NCBI GenBank assembly: GCA_003511125.1
Contig: DOJV01000035.1
Coordinates: 1-23,013 of the forward strand
DNA: 23,013 bases
Source: Candidatus Uhrbacteria bacterium
GTDB lineage: Bacteria; Patescibacteriota; Patescibacteriia; UBA9934; GWF2-40-263
Direction of reading: 5' to 3'
The notes under the pieces were generated by a model. That model saw only the letters and a program-made list of their open reading frames with translations. It searched no databases and was not told the DNA's origin. Position 1 is the first letter of the stretch. Each line of letters begins with the position of its first letter. The translations under genes were made by a program, and so were the position numbers. Shown here one piece after another: positions 1 to 7,522 of this stretch.

Positions 1-10
1 CACGTATTTC

Positions 11-44
11 CAAAAAAAAATCCGCCACACCTAGTTGATGGGCG
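11..44 (-). terminator. Possible terminator of the proline-rich tail-anchored gene
   Basis: On the minus strand a short CGCC/GGCG stem encloses the stop codon of the upstream gene and is followed a few bases later by nine T (the A run at 12-20). The stem is only about 4-5 bp, so it is a weak rho-independent terminator candidate. Confidence 0.4.
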
Positions 45-759
45 AAAAAAAGAAACGGGAAAGGGTAAAAACCAACGTCCCAACGACGAGAAACAAGATA
101 AACATTTCCACAACCCCCAACTTCTGCTGCGATGGCGGCGACTGAGGTCGACGCGAACGAACCACAAGTGGTGGTGGAGACGACGAAGCACTCGTTGGTG
201 GCCTCGAATCTTCGGACGGCATCGGATTGTTGGCCGGGTGGCGACCTCGCGGCGGCGTTCGCATCATCTGAGGCGGTGGTGGATACGCCTGGAGCGGCTC
301 ACGAGCCGGAGACGGACTGAGGCTTGGCAATAACATGGGCGGTGGCGGATCGGCCAACTCATCGACAGGCAGTTCACACCGACCAGCCTCTCGAAGAGAC
401 AACCGTGGCACCTCATCGATAGAGATCGGTTCGATAGCTTCACCGGGCAGGGTGGTCGGAGTGGCGGAAAGCGGCAGTTCGCTTGGATCGTCGACCACGA
501 TGGTCTGACTGTTACTGAGCGAAATAGCCGGTATGACTCTTGCCGGAAACTCAACCGCGACTTCCGACAAGCTCAGGCCTGGCGCTGGAGGCGGACGGAC
601 ATCAGCCGAACGCACGCCGGACGGCGAGGGCGGAGGCGGACGGAGCTCGGACGGCTTCGGAGAAACCGGCTGGTCAGGAGTGACCGGCGGCTGAATCGAA
701 GTGAGCATCAGACGAAAGGGACTACTGGGTTTCGTGGTTTTTCGGGAAACGTTTGACAC
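31..759 (-). CDS. Proline-rich protein with C-terminal membrane anchor, function unknown
   Basis: About 242 residues. I place the start at GTG 757-759 because GGAGG lies 4 bases upstream on the minus strand; an ATG at 706-708 has no clear ribosome site, and the open frame upstream to 819 would run into the -10 region. Almost the whole chain is low-complexity and rich in Pro, Ser and Arg, with PPPP runs, so it is probably disordered. The only ordered part is one hydrophobic helix close to the C-terminus (VVEMFILFLVVGTLVFTL), which suggests a tail-anchored protein with the disordered part in the cytoplasm; the topology is inferred. No enzyme motif is visible. It is GC-rich compared with the gene upstream, has its own promoter and is not part of the wecA/clp operon. 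It could be a scaffold or envelope spacer protein, but I do not recognise a family. Confidence 0.65.
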   Translation of the reverse strand: MSNVSRKTTKPSSPFRLMLTSIQPPVTPDQPVSPKPSELRPPPPSPSGVRSADVRPPPAPGLSLSEVAVEFPARVIPAISLSNSQTIVVDDPSELPLSATPTTLPGEAIEPISIDEVPRLSLREAGRCELPVDELADPPPPMLLPSLSPSPAREPLQAYPPPPQMMRTPPRGRHPANNPMPSEDSRPPTSASSSPPPLVVRSRRPQSPPSQQKLGVVEMFILFLVVGTLVFTLSRFFFSPIN

Positions 760-797
760 GACACCTCCACGGGCAAAAAGGAACAATTCGCCCTCAA

Positions 798-826
798 ACC
801 TTAAAAGAAAAAAGACCAAGTGTCAA
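798..826 (-). promoter_or_regulatory. Sigma70-type promoter of the proline-rich gene
   Basis: On the minus strand TTGACA (821-826) is followed after exactly 17 bases by TAAGGT (798-803). The -35 matches consensus in full; the -10 matches only 3 of 6. It sits just past the stop codon of the wecA-like gene and gives a leader of about 35 nt before the GTG start. The same TTGACA-N17 arrangement precedes the GC-rich genes at 9113, 10251 and 10785. Confidence 0.6.
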
Positions 827-831
827 CTTGA

Positions 832-1902
832 TCAAATCTTCTTTTCTTTTGAGGCCAGGCCCAGAGCCACCAACAAAGCTAGTAAAAATAAGAGCCCTAA
901 AGCGATCATTTTTTCCTTGCTCTGCAAAAATAAAGTCAAAACTCCAAAACCGCCGGCCAAAGCAAAATAAAAAAACACTACTTGGCGCGTGCTCAAACCA
1001 GAATTCAATAATCGATGATGAAGATGGGTACGATCGCCTTTAAAGGCCGCGGAAATTCCGCCACGCAAAACTCGGCGTAGAACCACAAAAGCCACATCGA
1101 GCACCGGAACTCCCAAAACCAACAAAGCCGTGGCTAATTTTCCGCCCGAGATGACCGCCAAAACACCAATCAAAAAGCCAACAAAGGTACTACCAGCCTC
1201 ACCAAGAAAAATTGAGGCCGGATGAAAATTAAAAATTAAAAAACCCAAAAGCGCTCCCAAAGCCACAACCGACAACAAAGCCACATCTGGTTGAAAATAA
1301 ACCACAGTTAAAGACAACGCTAAAACCACAGAGGTTCCGACCGCGGTAATTCCGGTAGCCAAACCATCCAGGCCGTCTAAAAATTTTGTGGTATACATGA
1401 TAATCATAAGCCAAACAAAAACCAAAATGTTCGACTGCCAAGCCGCGAGATAAATCACTCCACCGAAAGGATTGGTCAGTTTCTCGATTTGGATTCCAAA
1501 AAGCACCACAATTAAAGCCGCAAGAACTGGCGCAATAATCGTGAGCTTTGGCGGCAAAGAAAATTTATCATCTAAAAATCCGCCGATCATTAAAATCACT
1601 CCACCCAAAAGGAAACCTAAATATTGTTGATAACCAATTTCCCCACTGGTTAAAAAATTGGTAAAAAATAAAATAAAAATTACCACCACAGCCAAAGAAA
1701 CAAAAATCGCCAAACCACCAAACAAGGGCACAGGCTTTGGATGTAATTTACGCGGCGCCACCGGCTCATCTAACAAACCAAAACCCGGCGCGTATTTTCT
1801 AACTAAAAAAGTAGCCAGAACCGACAACAAAAAAGCCACAACAAACCAAGGCGCCAATACGGCTAAATTGTGCATCACTAAACTCAGGCTACTAAAAATC
1901 AT
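832..1902 (-). CDS. wecA: Undecaprenyl-phosphate sugar-1-phosphate transferase (WecA/TagO/MraY superfamily)
   Basis: 356 residues with about ten hydrophobic segments. The family transfers a sugar-1-phosphate from a UDP-sugar to undecaprenyl phosphate on the inner face of the membrane, the first step of a lipid-linked wall or surface glycan. Visible signatures: a RKLHPKPVPLFGG stretch near residues 51-63, the Asp pair D111-D112, FLDGLDG at 174-180, FNFHPASIFLGEAGS near 224-238, and the His-rich loop DRTHLHHRLL at 290-299. These fit the WecA/TagO branch better than MraY, because the DRTHLHHRLL loop is typical of WecA-like enzymes. The start codon overlaps the stop of the Clp-like gene as ATGA, so the two are translationally coupled. 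The exact sugar substrate cannot be read from the sequence. It ends the colinear envelope operon. Confidence 0.9.
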   Translation of the reverse strand: MIFSSLSLVMHNLAVLAPWFVVAFLLSVLATFLVRKYAPGFGLLDEPVAPRKLHPKPVPLFGGLAIFVSLAVVVIFILFFTNFLTSGEIGYQQYLGFLLGGVILMIGGFLDDKFSLPPKLTIIAPVLAALIVVLFGIQIEKLTNPFGGVIYLAAWQSNILVFVWLMIIMYTTKFLDGLDGLATGITAVGTSVVLALSLTVVYFQPDVALLSVVALGALLGFLIFNFHPASIFLGEAGSTFVGFLIGVLAVISGGKLATALLVLGVPVLDVAFVVLRRVLRGGISAAFKGDRTHLHHRLLNSGLSTRQVVFFYFALAGGFGVLTLFLQSKEKMIALGLLFLLALLVALGLASKEKKI

Positions 1903-4547
1903 ACGGCTTTTTCGATCTCGACTTGGCCGGCGGCTTTTAAGACCACGGTGTCGCGCGGTTTGACATCGCCGGTCAGCAAGGCATTGGCCGTGGCGTTTTC
2001 CACGTCTTCTTGAATTACTCGACGCAAGGGGCGAGCGCCAAAAATCGGATCAAAACCTTTTTTGGCCAATTCCTCGACAACCGCATCTTCGGCTCGAAAT
2101 TTGATGCCTTTCATTTCTAATCTTTCGCTAACCTGTTTAATCATAAGGTAAGCAATCTGGCGAACGTCATCCAAAGTTAAAGGTTTGAAAACAATAACTC
2201 CATCGAAACGGTTTAAAAACTCTGGGCGATAAACGCCTTTTAATTCTTGTTCGAGTAATCGAGTTTTAATTTCTGCGATTGGCGTTTTGGCTAACACGGC
2301 CTCTTGAATATAACTAGTGCCAGCGTTCGAGGTGGCGATTAAAATCGTGCTGGTAAAATCAACAGTCCGGCCGGTTGAATCGGTTAAGCGGCCGTCGTCC
2401 ATGACTTGTAGAAAAATATTTAAAATATCAGGATGAGCTTTTTCCAACTCGTCGAGTAAAACAATAGAAAATGGCTGACGACGCACAGCCTCGGTTAACA
2501 AACCACCGGCTTTTGAACCCGGAGCACCAATTAATCGATTGATACTGGAAGCGTCTTGATACTCGGACATATCAAAACGCAACATAGCTTCCTCACTACC
2601 AAAATAAACTTCAGCCACGGCTTTGGCCAACTCGGTTTTACCAACACCGGTTGAACCCAAAAAGAGAAAGTTGGCAATCGGCCGCTTGCCGCTTTGCAAT
2701 TCGGCCCGAGCTCGACGCAAAGCCGCGGAAACCGCTTTGACAGCTTCTTCTTGACCAATAACTCGGCTGTGAAGTCGCTCTTCAAAATTCAAAAGTTTTT
2801 CGCGTTCGTCTTCGGAAACTTTGTTTAAAGGAATACCGGTTTTTTCGGCCACAACTCGCGAAGCGTCGTCGCCGGTAACTAAAGTGTTTACACCTTTTTT
2901 TTGCCGAGCTTCTAAAGCCACTTCTTTGGCCACTTCAAGAGCCTTGGCCGGTAAATAAGCCTCGTGAATATAACGGTCGGAAAGAGTGACACATTTTTCC
3001 AAGGCCTCGAAAGAAAAAATAACGCTGTTTTGATTTTCTAAACCGGCAATCTTGGCTTCTAAAATATTTATAGCCGTGGAAACGTCTGGTTCGACCACAA
3101 TAATTTTTTGTAAAATTCGTCCCAAAGAAGAATTTTCAATTACCGAAGTATAAGCCTCGGGGGTGGTGGTGGAAATAAGAAAAGTTACGCCACGCGCCAA
3201 GGCATCGGCCAAAATCGAAGTTAAATCCATGGTGTGCTCATCACCGGCCGTAATGCCGGTAATTTTTTCAATATCCGAAATAACCAAAACAATATTACGC
3301 GAACGCGCCACCTCGGATAAAACCGTGGTTAAACGCCCCTGGGCTTCGGCCGGATTGGCTCCAGAAAGTAAAGTTGATAAAGAAATTGACATCAATCTTT
3401 TATCTTTTAAAATCTCCGGAACATTTTCTTCGACCATGCGCTCGGCAATGCCAGCTAAAATGGCGTCCTTCCCCACCCCGGGCGGGCCAACCAAAACCAC
3501 ACTTTGTCCACCACCCTCAATGGCCCGAAAAATTTCGGCTAATTCTTTTTCGCGACCGATTAGCAATGGCAAACGCCCGTAAACCGCGTCGGCCGTCAAA
3601 TCATCGGAAACTCGGTCGAGCATGGGTGTGGCCACCGAAGTCATGGCTCGATTCATGTCGCCAACCGGTTTGTGCAAAGCCAAACGACGAAAACGTTCGT
3701 AACGAGAACGCAAAGCTTCGTTAATTCGCACCCATTCCACCACATGATCAAATTGTTCGACATTAATTTCTTTGGCCGAAAGCCAATCGGCCAAAAGCGG
3801 TTCGGCATGAAAAGCTTTTTGCAAAATTTCTAAAACCGAAACTTCTTCTTTGCCTTGCTGATAAGCCGAGATGAATGCTTGTAAAAAAATTTCTAAACCA
3901 GCCGAACCTAAAACAGTTTTACTACCGCTCGGCAATGTAGCTAACTTTTGTTCAATAGCTGGTTTAAGATCATCAAAACGAATCCCCAAACGACCCAAAA
4001 CCACCTTGGCTTTATCAATTGCCAAACAACCGGAAAAAATATGAATTGGTCCAACTTCGGCTTGACCCAAACGCTCGGCCAAAATAAAAGCTTCTTCAAT
4101 GGCTTTTCGAGCCGATGGCTCGAACGTATTGGCCAAATCCTCGGCTTTGTCTCCGACATTTAAATAAACCGCTTCTGGCTCAGCGCCTTGATAAACCCTT
4201 TTTGGCACTCGATGTGTTTTACGTACCGAATCAACCATTCGATAAACCACAAATTCAAAACACAAAAAAGCCAGAAAAAAACTTAAGGAAGCCAAATTTG
4301 GCTGAAGCCAGCCGTTTGGCTTCATTAACAAATGTCCCTCACCGCCAACAATTAAATCAAAAGCGAAAATTCCAGCCATGATTACTCCCAAACTCAAAAA
4401 CAAAACCGTCATAACTATATCGGCTTGCTTTCTTAAACGCGAAACCGCCCGCGAAGCGCGATCCACCTCTGCCAACCAAGAATAGGTTTTGTTATTTATA
4501 ACAACGGCCGACCGAATGTTACCGCTAAAATTTTCAACTAAGGACAT
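1899..4547 (-). CDS. Membrane-anchored ClpA/ClpC-like AAA+ ATPase with degenerate first ATPase domain
   Basis: 882 residues. Order of parts: two membrane helices near 45-66 and 84-104, a Clp N-terminal repeat domain about 138-265, AAA+ domain 1 about 325-500, and AAA+ domain 2 about 590-880. Domain 2 is canonical: Walker A GSTGVGKT (631-638), Walker B VLLDE (696-700), sensor 1 in ATSNAG (near 741), an Arg near 780 and GARPLRR at 837-843. Domain 1 is altered: Walker A reads GPPGVGKD (354-361), and the usual hhhhDE is VISDIE (Ser-Asp near 424-425), so hydrolysis there is doubtful. I see no ClpP-docking [LIV]GF loop after sensor 1 and no long M-domain between the ATPase domains. It is therefore more likely a membrane-tethered unfoldase than a ClpP partner; that is inference. 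It overlaps the preceding small membrane protein by 14 bp and the wecA-like gene by 4. Confidence 0.9.
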   Translation of the reverse strand: MSLVENFSGNIRSAVVINNKTYSWLAEVDRASRAVSRLRKQADIVMTVLFLSLGVIMAGIFAFDLIVGGEGHLLMKPNGWLQPNLASLSFFLAFLCFEFVVYRMVDSVRKTHRVPKRVYQGAEPEAVYLNVGDKAEDLANTFEPSARKAIEEAFILAERLGQAEVGPIHIFSGCLAIDKAKVVLGRLGIRFDDLKPAIEQKLATLPSGSKTVLGSAGLEIFLQAFISAYQQGKEEVSVLEILQKAFHAEPLLADWLSAKEINVEQFDHVVEWVRINEALRSRYERFRRLALHKPVGDMNRAMTSVATPMLDRVSDDLTADAVYGRLPLLIGREKELAEIFRAIEGGGQSVVLVGPPGVGKDAILAGIAERMVEENVPEILKDKRLMSISLSTLLSGANPAEAQGRLTTVLSEVARSRNIVLVISDIEKITGITAGDEHTMDLTSILADALARGVTFLISTTTPEAYTSVIENSSLGRILQKIIVVEPDVSTAINILEAKIAGLENQNSVIFSFEALEKCVTLSDRYIHEAYLPAKALEVAKEVALEARQKKGVNTLVTGDDASRVVAEKTGIPLNKVSEDEREKLLNFEERLHSRVIGQEEAVKAVSAALRRARAELQSGKRPIANFLFLGSTGVGKTELAKAVAEVYFGSEEAMLRFDMSEYQDASSINRLIGAPGSKAGGLLTEAVRRQPFSIVLLDELEKAHPDILNIFLQVMDDGRLTDSTGRTVDFTSTILIATSNAGTSYIQEAVLAKTPIAEIKTRLLEQELKGVYRPEFLNRFDGVIVFKPLTLDDVRQIAYLMIKQVSERLEMKGIKFRAEDAVVEELAKKGFDPIFGARPLRRVIQEDVENATANALLTGDVKPRDTVVLKAAGQVEIEKAV

Positions 4548-4929
4548 ACAATGAAGGGGCTAAAAAACCAAAAAAATGATAAAGAAAACCAGCAACCGAA
4601 ATCGGCAAAAGCAACAAATAAAAAATCACCACTAAAAAAATAATAATGATCCAGACCAATAAAGCCAGGCCGCGAACCACAATCATAAACAATCTAACCA
4701 CAAAACTAATGGCTCGACCGGCCAAATCATTGATGCCGTACATTGGCACAAACAAGTTAGTCAACCAAACACCCAACCCCAAATTAACATACTGATTTTT
4801 TATCGACCCACCAGCAAACCGCAAAACCGCCGCCAACCCGCGGGTATACCACCAAATTGGAAAGAAAAGCACGTGCCAAAGAGTCTCGGTAATTAATTTG
4901 GCCGTGCCGATAGAAATTGTGGTGTTCAT
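4534..4929 (-). CDS. Small multi-pass membrane protein, unknown
   Basis: 131 residues, with three or four hydrophobic segments: about 14-37 (weak), 47-65, 73-100 and 95-130 (the last two very hydrophobic, rich in Ile, Leu and Phe). No catalytic motif is visible. The end of the gene overlaps the start of the Clp-like ATPase by 14 bp, so the two are probably translationally coupled, and both being membrane proteins suggests that they act together. This pairing is inferred from position only. No strong ribosome binding site precedes the ATG. I do not recognise a named family. Confidence 0.75.
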   Translation of the reverse strand: MNTTISIGTAKLITETLWHVLFFPIWWYTRGLAAVLRFAGGSIKNQYVNLGLGVWLTNLFVPMYGINDLAGRAISFVVRLFMIVVRGLALLVWIIIIFLVVIFYLLLLPISVAGFLYHFFGFLAPSLYVLS

Positions 4930-4941
4930 ATTTTTTTTGGA

Positions 4942-5016
4942 GTAGAAGGCGTAGAGGGTAGAAGGCGTAGAAGGCGTAGAAGGTAGAAGACGTAGAGGGT
5001 AGAAAACGTAGATTTA
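4942..5016. repeat. Tandem repeat of GTAGAAGGC-type units in the ftsI/membrane-protein gap
   Basis: Nine head-to-tail units that all begin with GTAG, at 4942, 4951, 4958, 4967, 4976, 4983, 4992, 4999 and 5008. Unit lengths are 9,7,9,9,7,9,7,9,9. The 9-mers are mostly GTAGAAGGC and the 7-mers GTAGAGG or GTAGAAG. It lies in the transcribed gap between ftsI and the small membrane protein gene, 13 bp upstream of the ATG at 4929. No coding frame is proposed. Confidence 0.8.
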
Positions 5017-5084
5017 CGATTTCTACGAGGCCAACAGGCCGATTCTACGATTTCTACAAAACCTCGCCACGAGGCCGATTCTAC
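5017..5084. repeat. Two tandem hairpin-bearing repeat units downstream of ftsI
   Basis: Two units (5017-5047 and 5048-5084) each have the form CGATTTCTAC, then a hairpin, then GATTCTAC. The first hairpin is GGCC-AACA-GGCC (5029-5040); the second is CCTCG-CCA-CGAGG (5062-5074). On the minus strand the second hairpin is followed by TTTTG, so it could attenuate transcription after ftsI. The flanks share the GTAG/CTAC theme of the adjacent tandem repeat in inverted orientation. Confidence 0.65.
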
Positions 5085-5096
5085 AATTCCACCCAC

Positions 5097-6869
5097 TTAC
5101 CTCTCCGGCGCTACCTCGTAATATTTTATCAGAAAATCGGCAATTTCGCCAAAGAGCGGGGCGGCGGTTGATTCGGCCCATTCGACATCGCGAGGATGAT
5201 CCACCCGAACCGACATGGCAAAACAAGGATTAGAAACCGGACCAAAACCGGCAAAAGTTCCAATATTGTTATCAAGGGCATAACCACCATCCGGACCGGA
5301 CACCTGGGCCGTGCCGGTTTTGCCGGCAATATAATAACCCGGAACGCCGGCTTGCTTACCATGGCCGTTCTCGACCACAGAGACCAACATAGCTCCAATC
5401 AAACTGGCACTTCGTTCACTAATTACTCGACGAACCTCGGCCGTAGCAAATTTTTCGACCGCACCGTCGGCATAAATAATTTCATCAACAATTCGCGGCT
5501 CTAAAAGAACTCCGCCGTTAGCCAAAGCCGCATAAGCCATAACCAACTGCAATGGAGTTACCATAATACCTTGCCCGAAAGCCGCCGTGGCCGAATAAAC
5601 TTCAGAACTCTTTTTTAAAGAAGAAATATCACCGGAAACTTCGGTGTCAATTTTAAGACTAGTCTTTTCGCCAAAGCCAAATTTTCGCACATACTCGGCA
5701 AACTTTTCTTGACCGGTTTGGCGCATGACAAAAACCGTACCTGTATTGATCGAATCTTCCAAGACCTGGGTCATGTTAACCAAACCATAAACCTTGCCTT
5801 CGGCATTAGTCAGAGGTTTTGGCCAACCGTCAACTAATATAGAACCCACATCTTCGTAAGTCGTGGTTGGTTCGACGGCGCCGGCATCTAGGGCTGCGGC
5901 CATGGTGATGGGCTTAAAAACCGAACCCGGTTCATAAGGTTCAAAAGTAACCGGATTGTTAAAATCGTTAATACTATTAACCGCCCCATAATTATTCGGA
6001 TCAAAATCAGGATCGCCACACATGGCTAAAACCCGACCGGTTTTGGGATCAACGATAATAATCGAGCCACCATCGGCGCCGTGTTTCAAAACCGCGGCTT
6101 TTAATTTTGAACAAGCAAAATATTGAATATTGCGATCAAGAGTCAAAACAATATCCGCGCCATCAACCGCCGGCTGAAAAGCTCGATCGGCCACGGCAAT
6201 CAAGCGGCCGGCAATGTCACGTTCGGAACGCAAAAAACCCGGCGTACCAGTTAAGATGTCATCAAAATAACCTTCGATACCATACTTACCGGAAAGTGTG
6301 CCATCAGCATCGGAACCTAAAAAACCAAAAACATGTCCACCTAATCCGGTTTCCGGATAAAGCCGCGAGGCTTCTCGCAAATATTCAATCCCCGGTAACT
6401 TTAAGGCCTCAACTTTGGCCAAATCACTATCAGAAACATGACGCTTGATTGGTTCGTAAGGATCACTGCGATCGGAAAATCTAATAGCAAAAGCCGCGGC
6501 GGTTTCTTCGTCCCAAGAAAAAACTTCGGCTAACTTTTCTACGGTCTGGCTAAGATCTTCGATTTGTCTGGGATCGGCATAAATAAAAGCCAACTCTTGA
6601 TTAGTGGCCGCCGCGACCAAAGTTCCGTCTTTTTCGTCGTGAATAAAAATATCTCCACGTTCCGGAAACAGCTCTTGAAAAAGATCGTGCTGACCAGAAG
6701 CCAGGGCTTCGTAAAAAGTATGATCAATAACTTGCAGAAAAAAAAGTTTGACGGCAATGGCGCCGGCAAACAATGTCAGACAAATAGAAAGTATCCACAC
6801 CCGATTATCCCTGGGAGTTTTTTGTTTACTATCTTTATTCCAACGTTTTTTCTGATCCTCCAGAGACAT
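5097..6869 (-). CDS. ftsI: Penicillin-binding protein, FtsI/PBP2-type peptidoglycan transpeptidase
   Basis: 590 residues. The enzyme cross-links peptidoglycan stem peptides outside the cytoplasmic membrane; FtsI-type proteins do this at the division septum. There is one N-terminal membrane helix at about 24-47, and a PBP-dimer region (RGDIFIHD at 71-78 onward). The transpeptidase domain carries all three motifs: SxxK as S316-V-F-K319, SxN as S373-I-N375, and KTGT at 517-520. The basic, Lys/Arg-rich N-terminus before the helix fits an inside-facing tail. I see no PASTA domains at the C-terminus. FtsI versus PBP2 (elongation) cannot be settled from the sequence; the size and the division-like context favour FtsI slightly. 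It lies 54 bp downstream of the DUF4178-like gene. Confidence 0.9.
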   Translation of the reverse strand: MSLEDQKKRWNKDSKQKTPRDNRVWILSICLTLFAGAIAVKLFFLQVIDHTFYEALASGQHDLFQELFPERGDIFIHDEKDGTLVAAATNQELAFIYADPRQIEDLSQTVEKLAEVFSWDEETAAAFAIRFSDRSDPYEPIKRHVSDSDLAKVEALKLPGIEYLREASRLYPETGLGGHVFGFLGSDADGTLSGKYGIEGYFDDILTGTPGFLRSERDIAGRLIAVADRAFQPAVDGADIVLTLDRNIQYFACSKLKAAVLKHGADGGSIIIVDPKTGRVLAMCGDPDFDPNNYGAVNSINDFNNPVTFEPYEPGSVFKPITMAAALDAGAVEPTTTYEDVGSILVDGWPKPLTNAEGKVYGLVNMTQVLEDSINTGTVFVMRQTGQEKFAEYVRKFGFGEKTSLKIDTEVSGDISSLKKSSEVYSATAAFGQGIMVTPLQLVMAYAALANGGVLLEPRIVDEIIYADGAVEKFATAEVRRVISERSASLIGAMLVSVVENGHGKQAGVPGYYIAGKTGTAQVSGPDGGYALDNNIGTFAGFGPVSNPCFAMSVRVDHPRDVEWAESTAAPLFGEIADFLIKYYEVAPER

Positions 6870-6923
6870 AATTGACGAGCGGAATATCGCTTGGAAAAAT
6901 TTGGAAATTTCTGTTTTGGCCAG

Positions 6924-7373
6924 CTAGTCTTCTACGACTTTTGTTTCTTCTTCAACCAAAACTATTCCGGTATAAACCTGGCTATCACCGGTAGAGCTGT
7001 TTTCTACAACTCGAACAATTTCGCCTTCTTTGTTTTCATAGTCTGTGAAATCCAAAATATCCTCTTCTTCCAAAGAAGCCTCGTCGGTAATTACAGAAAC
7101 CGTGCCATGATCTTTGCAAGAAAGTTCAAAGGGTTCACCTTCAAAAAGAGCACCTTCCTCGTCGCCCTCAAGTTCGCTTTCGGTTTGGCGGAAAAAAACC
7201 ACTTCGTCGGTAACCGGATTGATGGAAACAAAAGCCGCCTCGTCAGAAAAAAGCCAAAAAATAATTTCACCACCATCCAAAGTAATCTCGGCCCGACCTT
7301 TGTACTCGAAAGGGTCGTTTTTTACGAGTAGAGTGGTGTTGGATTGTAGAGCAAGTAATTGATTGGTGGTCAT
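6924..7373 (-). CDS. Acidic protein resembling DUF4178, unknown function
   Basis: 149 residues from the ATG at 7371-7373. The frame stays open to 7508, but that extension would be translated from a palindromic repeat (7404-7496), so I reject it. The chain is rich in Asp and Glu, especially in its second half, and looks predominantly beta-stranded, with a pattern of the form F-x-Y-x-G-x-(n)-D-G-x-(n)-I-x-F-W-L-F near residues 22-42. That pattern recalls DUF4178, a domain of unknown role; this assignment is tentative. There is no signal peptide or membrane helix. It sits between rarA and ftsI on the same strand and may be co-transcribed with both. Confidence 0.6.
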   Translation of the reverse strand: MTTNQLLALQSNTTLLVKNDPFEYKGRAEITLDGGEIIFWLFSDEAAFVSINPVTDEVVFFRQTESELEGDEEGALFEGEPFELSCKDHGTVSVITDEASLEEEDILDFTDYENKEGEIVRVVENSSTGDSQVYTGIVLVEEETKVVED

Positions 7374-7403
7374 AGATGGGTGGGAGGACAAGACTTTGTT
7401 CCT

Positions 7404-7496
7404 GTCATTGCGAGGATCGTGATTTCTGTGCGACGAAGCAATCTCTTCGAAAACTGTTAATCTCAAAAGATTGCTTCGTGTGGCGCTCGCAATGAC
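7404..7496. repeat. Palindromic repeat of the 'CATTGCGAG / CGAAGCAATCT' type
   Basis: Nested inverted repeats: outer arms GTCATTGCGAG (7404-7414) and CTCGCAATGAC (7486-7496), inner arms CGAAGCAATCT (7434-7444) and AGATTGCTTCG (7468-7478). I recognise this as a widespread intergenic repeat found in many unrelated bacterial genomes. It separates rarA from the DUF4178-like gene and would fold into a long hairpin in the transcript. Confidence 0.8.
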
Positions 7497-7522
7497 GGCA
7501 TGGAACAATCACCTCTGTTCCC

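Noticed and set aside
4942..5016. CRISPR-like array
   Set aside because: Units are 7-9 nt with no spacers; it is a simple tandem repeat.
7374..7508. N-terminal extension of the DUF4178-like gene
   Set aside because: It is encoded by the palindromic repeat at 7404-7496 and resembles translated repeat, not a protein segment.
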